Below are positions 10,291 through 18,587 of a stretch of DNA of 22,548 nt, one piece after another; within the stretch, counting starts at the first letter, position 1; each line of letters opens with the position of its first letter. Below the pieces are notes generated by a model. It saw only the letters and a list, made by a program, of their open reading frames with translations. It ran no database searches and was not told where the DNA came from. Origin of the DNA: Nemertoderma westbladi. Taxonomy: Eukaryota > Xenacoelomorpha > Nemertodermatida > Nemertodermatidae. A program made the position numbers and the translations under genes. The stretch covers positions 1-22,548 of the forward strand of contig JAUCBJ010006325.1 of NCBI GenBank assembly GCA_032718475.1, written 5' to 3'.

Positions 10291-10555
10291 CTGCATTGAT
10301 TATATTCCTATAAACCACCTGGCTTTCCATATTGAACGTGCGTTTGGAAATAAGTTCGTGCTACACTTCCGTGGGTGGTAGATATCGCGGTTATGTATTG
10401 GTGGGTGGGGGGAGGGGGGGGGGGGTGCAGATTAAAAGGGGTGAACACGTACTGTCCCCCTTTCTTTGATTAATTGGTGGTGTGGGTTAATCTCTCATAA
10501 CCTGATTTTGTGATACAGCCGCACAATTTTAATTTGTATCTCATAACTGGGCCTC
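10291..10555. other. Unassigned sequence with G-rich tract
   Basis: No gene seen. A G-rich tract at about 10400-10425, purine-rich on the plus strand, is the only notable feature. Confidence 0.5.
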
Positions 10556-10836
10556 GTGCTGCGCGAAGGCCCCACGAACGTGTCCACTGTGAGTGCACTT
10601 CACTGCGACCTGCACCTGGCAGCAGGGGTATGCTCCAGAAAGACCAAAATTTTGACAGTTAACTTTGAAAGTCCTCAGCAAGTCTCTGATCGGACGAGCA
10701 TAAGCTCAAAAATTGGTATGCTTGAGCATGTGGATGACTTCTGTTACCTGGGATCATGGATCCGGCAGTCAGGTGAGGACCTTCGAATACGTAAGGGAAA
10801 GGCATGGGCAGCCTTGAATAGGCTTTCCAGGATTTG
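10556..10836 (+). pseudogene. LINE reverse-transcriptase fragment (RTE-type C-terminal part)
   Basis: The frame reads CSRKTKILTVNF, then HVDDFCYLGSWIRQSGEDLRIR, then KAWAALNRLSRI. This is the conserved region after the YADD motif in RTE and related LINEs (pattern K[TK]K.L......FxYLGS......D...RI.KA..A...L). It should therefore be the palm/thumb part of a reverse transcriptase. The catalytic core upstream is missing. It could come from the same family as the endonuclease at 925-1724, but they cannot be aligned because they cover different domains. After Arg-Ile the sequence switches to a different protein family at about 10836. Confidence 0.75.
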
Positions 10837-11078
10837 CATTATTTTACTGATGGGGCAGGAAGCCAATATAAAACAGATTTAACTTTGTAAACCTCGTCAA
10901 CCATGAGATTGATTTTGGTGTTGCTGCAACCTGGCATTTCTTTGCTAGCTGCCACGGGAAGCGTCCTTACTACGTAATTGGAGGGACAACGAAACGAACT
11001 GTATCCAAACTTAGCCTGCAACGACCACTTTCCGATAAGATCGTTACACCTGACGAGTTCTTTCAGACAGCTGTCTAA
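10837..11078 (+). pseudogene. Fragment of a widespread animal transposase-like family (FTDGAGSQYK / WHFFASCHGK)
   Basis: The frame from 10837 reads HYFTDGAGSQYKT. After a frameshift near 10872-10884 the neighbouring frame reads NHEIDFGVAATWHFFASCHG, then GGTTKRTVSKLSLQRP, and stops at 11076-11078. I recognise the pattern SDGA..QYKN ... DFG..AEWHFFATSHGK...D..GGT.KR...ASLQRP from many uncharacterised animal proteins that are often multicopy and transposon-associated. The Asp in TDGA may correspond to an RNase H-fold catalytic Asp; that is inference. The fragment is about 80 residues, abuts a LINE fragment directly and cannot be functional. Confidence 0.65.
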
Positions 11079-11204
11079 AAAATTAAGGGAATAAAGTAAG
11101 TAATTAATTAAAATAATGTTTGTTAATATTGTCTGCCTGTCTGTCTGTCAAAATATAACCGACAGTCTAACAGCCAAACAGATAATTTGGAAGTCATCAA
11201 AATG

Positions 11205-11624
11205 TTAAAATTGAAACTCGAAATGAATTCTGCGACCAGGAAATCCCCATAGCCATGATTTTCGGCGTTTGAAGGCACCAAACCACTGTTCACTGGCATC
11301 AGATTGAATTGAAATGGTTTCTTCAGACTCACCTGTTTCCACTTCTTTGTCTTCTACTTCTTCGCCCTCACAATCGCCCTCATCATCCTGAACCTGTTCC
11401 CCGATTTGGTGTTGGTCAATTTCTGTAACATCATCAGCTGGTAAAAATTCGTCTTCTGAAACATCATTCATGTCATATGGAAGTTCACCAACATCATTCT
11501 AATCCACATCTTCCAGTTCATCTTCTTCTGAACTTGAATTATAAGTAAGTTCAATTGCCTGTGCTATATTATAGTATCTCGTTCTTCTTCTTTTATTCCC
11601 AGGAGCTGTGGGAGTTTTCTTCAT
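11205..11624 (-). pseudogene. Acidic N-terminal ORF remnant with one in-frame stop
   Basis: On the minus strand an ATG at 11624 opens a frame beginning MKKTPTAPGNKRRRTRYYN. It has a basic KRRRTR segment, then a long Glu/Asp-rich stretch (SSSEEDELEDVD, DDEGDCEGEEVEDKEVETGE). It is interrupted by TAG at 11499-11501 and ends at 11205. A basic patch followed by an acidic, disordered N-terminus is common in piggyBac-type transposases, and a TTAA-flanked element lies 700 bp away. No catalytic domain is visible, so that assignment is only a possibility. The coding nature is supported by its length and biased composition, not by homology. Confidence 0.35.
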
Positions 11625-11854
11625 GTTATTGTTATAGTAGCACTACTCAATTCTACAAACATTGAAAAGAATATAAGAACATTGAAAACAATTTACCAAC
11701 TAAAGCACAATTGACAGATAACGATTATATATTACATTAACTACATTAACTGGAACACATTAACTACCTAGGTGGCTAAACCAATGGATGCGCTGTAATT
11801 GGACCCATGCTGTCCCTCCATTGGTTGATCTATCCCCTTGGCCAAACCTGGAAC
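11625..11854. other. Unassigned AT-rich sequence
   Basis: No gene seen between the acidic ORF and the 68-bp minisatellite. It would contain the promoter of the acidic ORF if that was ever expressed. Confidence 0.45.
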
Positions 11855-12165
11855 CTGCTCCTTTGCCTCAATGGGTAAAATGATCATTTATTGTTTTGGT
11901 TAGAAAAGCCCGCCTCTGTAAGCTGCTCCTTTCCCTCAATTGGTAATGTAATCGTTTATTGTTTTGGTTAGAAAAGACCATCTATGTAACCTGCACCTTT
12001 CCTTCATTTGGTAAAGTGACTGTTTATTGTTTTGGTTAGAATGGCCCTGGCCCACCTCTGTATCCTGCTCCTTTCCTTCATTTGGTAAAGTGACTGTTTA
12101 TTGTGTTGGTTAGAAAATCCGGCCTCTCTAACCTGCTCCTTTCCATCAATTTGTAATGGTTTTTG
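11855..12165 (+). repeat. 68-bp minisatellite, about 4.5 units
   Basis: The word CTGCTCCTTTCC or a close variant starts at 11855, 11923, 11991, 12065 and 12133. Spacings are 68, 68, 74 and 68 bp. Each full unit also contains GTTTATTGTTTTGGTTAGAAAA or a close variant. A short open frame crosses it on the minus strand but is explained by the repeat. Confidence 0.9.
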
Positions 12166-12328
12166 GCTATAAAATGAGTGTTTTGCTATATCATATGGTA
12201 ATTGATTATCGACAACAACCACAAACTATTAAATTTAGAGTCTTTTACCACAGGCGCATATGGAAATCTATCTATCTCATAGTATATAAATAATGGAATT
12301 TTGAATGTTTTGCCACAATTATTGTAAA

Positions 12329-13886
12329 TTAACCCTATTAGTACCGGGCTATAAAATGTTGTACAAATACCGGGGAGGGGTCATATTGACCCCCCCCCCC
12401 CCCCCCCCCTCTAAAATCTACAAATATTTACGAAAACGGCTGATTTTTTGTTTGTGCGTAGGTATCACTTGTCTGGATCCGACCGAAATTACAAGTAGTG
12501 CACAATTTTCACCAAATTTGAAAGTTACATTTTCGGCTAATTATTTTTCCATACAGGTTTTCTGGGGTGCAAAATACATTGCAAAATATTAAAAAATGAT
12601 ATGATTACTAAAATGGCTGTTTAGTCCTCTCTGCGTAGGAAAAAAAATGAAAAAACAAGTAACCAGCACTTTTCAGTTAGAACACAAAATTTTTAATTCA
12701 CTTATACGATGCTATAAATTCACATTTTCAGGTTTTTGAGGGCGCTGATTCTAATGGAATACATTTCTAATATGCCAGATCATTGTTACTTGTATTTTTC
12801 GGCGTAATTTGGCGAATTTTGGTGCTAGCACCAAATTTCGTACCCATCACCAAAAAGTACAAGTTTGCGATGTCCAGTGCTGTTTTTATTGATTCCATCG
12901 GATTCAGGACCCTCATAAACCCGTATAACGCAAGAAACAAGGTGATACTATCTACTTATCAATTTGCATATTTTCCAAAATATGGTGCTGGCACAAAAAT
13001 TTTCACCCACCGGCGAAAAATACAAGTTTGAGAACTCTTATGAAATTTTTACTGATTCCATTGAATTCAGAACCATCACAAACCCGTATAACGCAAGAAA
13101 CAAGGTGACAAAATCAATTGATATATTTGATGGTTTTCAAAATTTGGTGCTAGCACCACATTTTGCTCCCACATCCGAAAAATACAAGTTTGAGATGTCT
13201 AGTTCGATAATTGTATTTTCCATTAAATTCAGAACAGCCATAAACCTCTAAAACGCAAGAAATAAATTGTCACAAGCAATTTTATCTATTGAACAGATTT
13301 TCAAAATTTCGTGCTAGCACCAAAATTTGCACACAGCACCGAAAAATACAAGTTTGATACGCTTGGTTCAACTCGTATATATTTCATCGAATCCAGAAAC
13401 CCAAAAAACCCCAATTGCGTAAAAAACAAGTTTCAAACGATCAATTTACAAAATTGACTTATTTCAAAATTTGGTGCTGGCACCAAAATTTGGCACCCAC
13501 CGAAAAAAACAAGTTTGAAATTTCTAAATCAATTTATATGAATTCCATCAAATTTGTAACACCAAAAAACCGGTGTAAATCAAAAATAGAGATGTTACAA
13601 TTCATATTTTTTAATGAAATGTAATTTTCAAAAAACGTCTCAAAAAAAGTGCCAAAAGTAGGGTTAAAAAATGGTGCTATAACTCGAAAAGTACCCAATA
13701 TTTTTGAAAACGGTTTTCACTACTAGGAACAATATATTTTTAGGAGGAGGAGGAAGGACAATAGATTTTTAGGAAAAGTCATAAAATTTCAGATTCCCAA
13801 CTGCGTTTGTTTCAGAATTATAATGAACCCCCCCCGGGGGGGGGGGTCATATTGACCCCCCCCCCCCCCGGGTTTAATAGGGTTAA
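12329..13886. mobile_element. piggyBac-type non-autonomous element, copy A (full length)
   Basis: The element spans 12333-13882 (1550 bp) between TTAA at 12329-12332 and TTAA at 13883-13886. It starts CCCTATTAGTACCGGG and ends with the inverse of CCCTATTAAACCCGGG, a 16-bp terminal repeat with three mismatches. TTAA duplication and CCC-starting termini are the marks of the piggyBac superfamily. Both ends carry a subterminal near-palindrome GGGGTCATATTGACCCC (12377-12393 and 13843-13859) next to C or G runs. The interior has five tandem ~163-bp monomers. No transposase is encoded, so it needs one in trans. Confidence 0.88.
12812..13620. repeat. Five tandem ~163-bp satellite-like monomers inside copy A
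   Basis: The palindrome GGTGCTAGCACC or a one-to-two-base variant starts at 12821, 12984, 13146, 13310 and 13473, spacings 163, 162, 164 and 163. Each is followed some 20-35 bp later by a box close to CCGAAAAATACAAGTTTGA, and later by ACGCAAGAAACAA or a variant. An inverted copy of the AAAAATACAAGT box lies at about 12788-12802. Open frames across the monomers are 54-residue repeats produced by a period near 162 and have no conserved ATG. Confidence 0.88.
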
Positions 13887-14545
13887 ACTGTCTGACAGTC
13901 AAGAAATCAACAAATTCTGAATGTTTTGGCATAGGCATGTTAAAATCAGCTGTCTGACAGTCCAGAAATCAGCAGTCTGACAGTTTGAAGAAATACATAC
14001 ATAAAAAGTTATTAAAGGGACAACAAAAGTCATTATGCAAAATTTATAAAAAAAGGACATAAAAGGTAAAAAAATACAGCATAACATACATACATACATA
14101 CGTACATACATACAACATAAAAAATCACTGCCAAAAAATATTCAGTGCAGTGAAGCACAACCCACCAGGAAAACAATTTAGGGAATACGGTAGTACCAGT
14201 ACCTACAGTTGTAATATTGCAATCTAACGACCAATGAGTGAGTAGGCTTTGTGAAGTTCCGACTTGAATCATCATTGTGACGGAATCTACTGGAGTTGGC
14301 AGTGGTGAATCCCGACCGGTGTGTGGATTGTGTGGGTGCTGCTGAGCTGGTACTGGATATATTAGGCCGAAGGCTGTTGAAAATGACAGAGTTATGTTGT
14401 CAGTATTAATAATAACAGTAATTGATAATAGCATAGTCTGAATATAATAACATGCAATACAGCAGTTGGTGACGACGTTCAAAACTATTCCGGTCTCACA
14501 ACTGTAAGGAAACCAACTAAACTAATAATCAATAATCACAACGGT
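13887..14545. other. Unassigned sequence; CTGTCTGACAGT repeats and ACAT microsatellite
   Basis: No supported gene. CTGTCTGACAGTC occurs near 13888 and 13951, each followed by AAGAAATCA or CAGAAATCA, and CAGTCTGACAGTTT occurs near 13973, giving short inverted repeats at both ends of about 100 bp. An ACAT microsatellite with one ACGT interruption runs at about 14084-14114. A 149-codon minus frame at 14033-14482 reads through the microsatellite and shows no motif. Confidence 0.5.
14084..14114. repeat. ACAT microsatellite
   Basis: About seven tandem ACAT tetranucleotides with one ACGT variant. Confidence 0.9.
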
Positions 14546-14549
14546 TATA

Positions 14550-15060
14550 TCATTGTTATTTCTCGTACGCTGTATTATACATTAATTAATCCTTACATCA
14601 CTTATGGAATTCTTGCTTGGGGTACTGCCTGCAAATCAATAACACGACCACTAAGAATTAAAGTTAATAAAATCTTGCGTTGCATAACATTTAGCGACTA
14701 CCGGGCTCACTCTGTGCCACTTTACAAATCACTAAATGTTTTGCCAATCGAATCTATATTTGAATTACAATTAGGCCAGTTAATGTACGATATATCAAAA
14801 TCTTCTAATAATCACCCTCTTTCAAATTTGTTTACTAAATTGTCTGATATTCATTTATATAACACCCGTTCATCTACTTTAGGCAAATTCGTAGTACCGT
14901 TAACCCGTTTCAATGTAGCACACCAAGGATTGTCACTGGGCCAGTACTGTGGAACAGTCTCCCCTCTAGTATAATTACTAGCAATCTAAATTTTCATTTA
15001 AACGTCAATTTAAAACATACCTATTTGAACACATTACGTAACGTCATAATAATACATTAC
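14550..15060 (+). pseudogene. LINE reverse-transcriptase C-terminus (Jockey/CR1-type), frameshifted
   Basis: From about 14550 the frame reads RTLYYTLINPYITYGILAWG, then KVNKILRCITFSDYRAHSVP, then LYKSLNVLPIESIFELQLG and HLYNTRSSTLGKF. This follows the conserved end of Jockey/CR1-type LINE reverse transcriptases (pattern L..PYL.YG...WG ... K..R.I......H..PLF..L..L...D.Y.L ... YSTR). Near 14935 the frame shifts, and the next frame continues GPVLWNSLPSSI, the very conserved final GP..WN.LP motif, followed by a weakened FK..FK.YL tail. The region after it is probably LINE 3' UTR. The polymerase core upstream is missing, so this is a 5'-truncated, decayed copy, as expected for target-primed insertion. 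Confidence 0.85.
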
Positions 15061-16248
15061 ACAATATCTCCCTATATGTCTGGCTCTATCTTATTATATT
15101 TCCTTCTCACATACACTGCGACTGGACTGTTTCTTCACTACAGTGTATTGTAAAATGGTTAATTAAATTATTATATTTCCTTGTGATCCTGATCAACAAT
15201 TATTAAAGGTTTATAACAGTTCTTGTTTTATCTTTTTTCAAATATATAATACTTAGTTACATATACAGTACATTTACCCTTGGTCGGTTGGCAGCCTCGA
15301 CTAGCCTGGCTATTGCTGCAACCCTTACCAACCCACCGCCTCACACACTGCATACACATTTTCTTTTTATTCCATTACAACTAAATTGTGCTTTGGTGAT
15401 GGTTCTAATTATAACATTTTCCTATAAATAACAATAAACTTAAACTAAACTTAAAACATTGACACATGTTAGATTACTCCTACACTATAGTGTGGCCTTA
15501 ATATCCAATAGATGAGCTCTTATCCTCCCCAATGTGCTTTCCCGCCCACTAGTGGCTTAACCTGATTAATTCTCACCTCGCCACTCCCTGTTGCCACTGT
15601 CCGCCTTACTAGCTTGCTTGTCCCTCTGAGTTGGTTTGACCTCTCACCTCTCTGTGGCTTACGGCGTGTATCCCCCCCCCCCCCCCCCCACCAGTTGGTT
15701 ATGAGGTGAGATTATTATTGGTAATCTCACATCCCCAACTATATTGGTAAAATGCCACTAATCCCATTTTCGGTGGATAATGCATGGAATTGAATCCGCT
15801 TACAATCATTACCATATATGGTATTATTATTAGATTGGGAGTAGTGTAACAAACGGCCTTCAAGCAAAGAAACCCATTACGAACCAATATCAATAACTAA
15901 TTATCACATTTACTCTGTAACAACATACAGTGAATTATCAGCTGCTATACCAACAGTATGGTATAACATTTTATATATAAACGGAATACGGCATCATATA
16001 CTTTGACAGTCATTCTACTTATTAGACTATATAATTCCATTATATAAATCCAGTTCTCATTACAAATAAAATATGTACAAAATGCCCCATACTTTTCATT
16101 CCCCCCTTCTTGTCAATCCATCTTGCGTGTGTCCAAATTTGTTTAAAATAAAAATGAAATAGTATTCGTAATCGTTGTTAATCATTTCTTAGTTTATGAT
16201 CTGTTACTTGTAATTTCCGTTTTTTGAATTTTTGGTGTTGTTTGTGTG
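15061..16248. other. Unassigned sequence after LINE 3' end
   Basis: No gene seen. It begins with likely LINE 3' UTR, then AT-rich sequence with a C run at 15672-15689 and a short hairpin with arms GTGAGATTA (15707-15715) and TAATCTCAC (15722-15730). Confidence 0.5.
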
Positions 16249-17448
16249 TTAACCCTATTAGTACCGGGCTATAAAATGCTGTACAAATTCCGGGGGGGGG
16301 GGGGGGGGGGGTCATATTGACCCATCCCTCTAAAATCTACAAATATTAACGAAAACGTCTGATTTTTTGTTTGTACGTAGGAATCACTAGTCTGGATCCG
16401 ACCGAAAAAAAAATTTTCGAAAAAATATACTGGGGTGGTAAAGTTTGTTGCAGCACCAAAATTACAAGTAGTGCACAATTTTCACAAAATTTGAAAGTTA
16501 CATTTTTCGGCTAATTGGTTTTCAATACAGGTTTTCTGGGGCGCAATATACATTAGAAAATATTTAAATATGATATGATTCCCATAAATGGCTGTTTAGT
16601 CCTCTATGCGTAGGAAAAAAAATGAAAAAAACAAGTAACTAGCACTTTTCAGTTAGAACACCACATTTTTAATTCACTTATACGATGCTATTAATTCACA
16701 TTTTCAGGTTTTCTAGGGCGCTGATTCTAATGGAATACATTTCAAATTGCCCCTTCTTTTGCACCCACTTCCGAAAAATACAAGTTTGAGATGTCTAGTT
16801 CGATAATTATATATTCCATTGAATTCAGAACAGCCATAAACCTCTAAAATGCAAGAAATAAATTGTCACAAGCAAATTTATCTATTGAATGGATTTTCAA
16901 AATTGCGTGCTAGCACCAAAATTTGCACACAGCACCGAAAAATACAAGTTTGATACGCTTGGTGCAACTCGTATATATTTCTTCGACACCAGAACCCCAA
17001 AAAACCCCAATTGCGTAAAAAACAAGTTTCAAACAATCAATTTACAAAATTGACATATTTCAAAATTTGGTGCTGGCACCACAAATTTAGCACCCGCCGA
17101 AAAAAACAAGTTTGAAATTTCTAAATCAATTTATATGATTTCCATCCACTTGCTAACACCAAAAAACCGGTATAAATCAAAAATAGAGATGTTACAATTA
17201 ATATTTAATGAAATCTAATATTCAAAAAACGTCTCAAAAAAAGTGCCAAAAGTAGGGTTAAAAAATGGTGCTATAACTCGAAAACTACCCAATATATTTG
17301 AAAACGGTTTTCACTACTAGGAACACAATAGATTTTTAGGAAAAGTCATAAAATTTCAGATTCCCAACTGCGTTTGTTTCAGAATTATAATAAAAAAACC
17401 ACGGGGGGGCCATATTGACCCCCCCCCCCCCGGGTTTAATAGGGTTAA
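16249..17448. mobile_element. piggyBac-type non-autonomous element, copy B (internally deleted)
   Basis: The element spans 16253-17444 (1192 bp) between TTAA at 16249-16252 and 17445-17448, with the same terminal repeats as copies A and D. Compared with them it lacks about 385 bp, corresponding to 12775-13162 of copy A; the junction is near 16747-16751. It therefore retains part of monomer 3 and monomers 4 and 5, with palindromes at 16906-16917 and 17069-17080. Its 5' subterminal G run is expanded to about 20. Confidence 0.88.
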
Positions 17449-17502
17449 GGGGAGTAGAGTAGTACAGGCATTCCAATTTTTCTCACTTTCGTCAACATTT
17501 CC

Positions 17503-17640
17503 ATAAAATTTCATGTCGACGATCAAAAAAAAAACAACTGTAAAGTAATTTATTAATTTTTAAAACTTGTTAATAAAAGTTTTAAAAATTAATAAATTAC
17601 TTTACAGTTGTTTTTTTTGATCGTCGACATGAAATTTTAT
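17503..17640. repeat. Near-perfect 138-bp hairpin
   Basis: Arms 17503-17568 and 17577-17640 are reverse complements over about 64 bp. They differ mainly by a run of 10 A against 8 T, and the loop is about 8 bp (GTTAATAA). The arms contain ATAAAATTTCATGTCGACGA and its inverse. Immediately to the right a 14-bp word ending TTTTATTCATG is repeated twice. It may be a foldback element or the product of an inverted duplication. The near identity of the arms suggests it is young or maintained by conversion. Confidence 0.9.
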
Positions 17641-18483
17641 TCATGGAATTTTATTCATGAAACTTCACCCCGTGGTGGAGAAGGTAATGCGGGGTCAGAG
17701 ATAGGCGAAAGTAAAACAACTTCCTGCCATTTATCAGCTATTGCTGACATTGTTTATTATGGGCGTATTCATCAATACTATTGGAAGTACTACTGTAGTT
17801 AGTATATTTACCAAGAGTTGATTTGTTTATCTGTAATAAAGTGCTCCACAGCTCGTTTACTACAGACACCAACCCATACAATTCCTCCCACTTACCCATA
17901 CTGCGTGGTACACCATGGGGGTGTAAGTGTTTCAGCATTTGGTGAATACCTTCTAATAGGTAGTCACCAGAATACCCCCTTCGCCGTTGGTCGAAGTCGG
18001 CGTCCGTTTATAGGATGTTCCACTTTCCAAAAATTGTAAAACTTCCGGTTGTAAACACAGCCGTTGTGTAACGTAGTATGCCACAATCTTTTGGTAGTGC
18101 TTATGCCCACGTGTATAAAATAGCGGGGCAAATTTCAAAAGGGCGCATAACACAAAATCGGCGCGATTGCGACGTATCCCAATCCGCAGAAAAACTATAG
18201 CTAATAGATATGTCGTATTATACTGCATCATGGCAGTAAACCCCTCATTTGGACACTGATCCAGAAAGGCCTGGAGTTTAGTAATTACCTCTATTTCTTT
18301 ATTATAGGAAGGGATCTAGGGTCATAACCTCGAATGATAAGTTTATTTTACCGAAAATAACTTATCTTTTTTGGCGCAATTGTAGGACTAATCCCATCAC
18401 ATGCGTACTTTTTAACCGGGTAGTGTACAAATTTAGGAATTGCGTAATTTTTCTTGAAATTAATATTTCATATCTCTCCAAAC

Positions 18484-18522
18484 CACGTACGCGTTTCGAC
18501 CTTACTGGGTCTCATCAGCGTG
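18484..18522 (-). ncRNA. Hammerhead ribozyme, type I, minimal stem III
   Basis: On the minus strand the order is: stem I strand CACG (18522-18519); invariant CUGAUGA (18518-18512); stem II GACC, loop CAGUAA, GGUC (18511-18498); invariant GAAA (18497-18494); stem III ACGCGU (18494-18489); A at the cleavage position (18488); and the returning stem I strand CGUG (18487-18484). The final A of GAAA is the first base of stem III. Every conserved core base is present, and cleavage would fall after GUA, an allowed triplet. Stem III is a self-complementary hexamer, too short to fold well alone. In known retrotransposon hammerheads such a stem implies action as a dimer. Activity is predicted, not shown. 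Confidence 0.8.
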
Positions 18523-18523
18523 T

Positions 18524-18587
18524 TGTCGGATTCGAACCTGGGACCTCGAGGTAGAAGCCGAGCCGATAAATACAGCTTGCCAACACA
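18524..18587 (-). promoter_or_regulatory. tRNA-like head with pol III A and B boxes
   Basis: The B box GGTTCGAATCC at 18538-18528 matches the tRNA consensus exactly. The A box is degenerate (TGGCAAGCTG at 18582-18573, one base short of consensus). The boxes are about 34 bp apart, as in tRNA genes. An acceptor-like pairing GTGTTG / CAACAC exists between the start of the SINE and 18525-18520. The T and D arms pair poorly, so this is a SINE promoter head, not a functional tRNA gene. Confidence 0.7.

Noticed and set aside
14033-14482. A 149-codon minus-strand frame with hydrophobic ends
   Set aside because: Part of it is translated ACAT microsatellite (repeated Met-Tyr-Val-Cys), and the rest shows no family motif.
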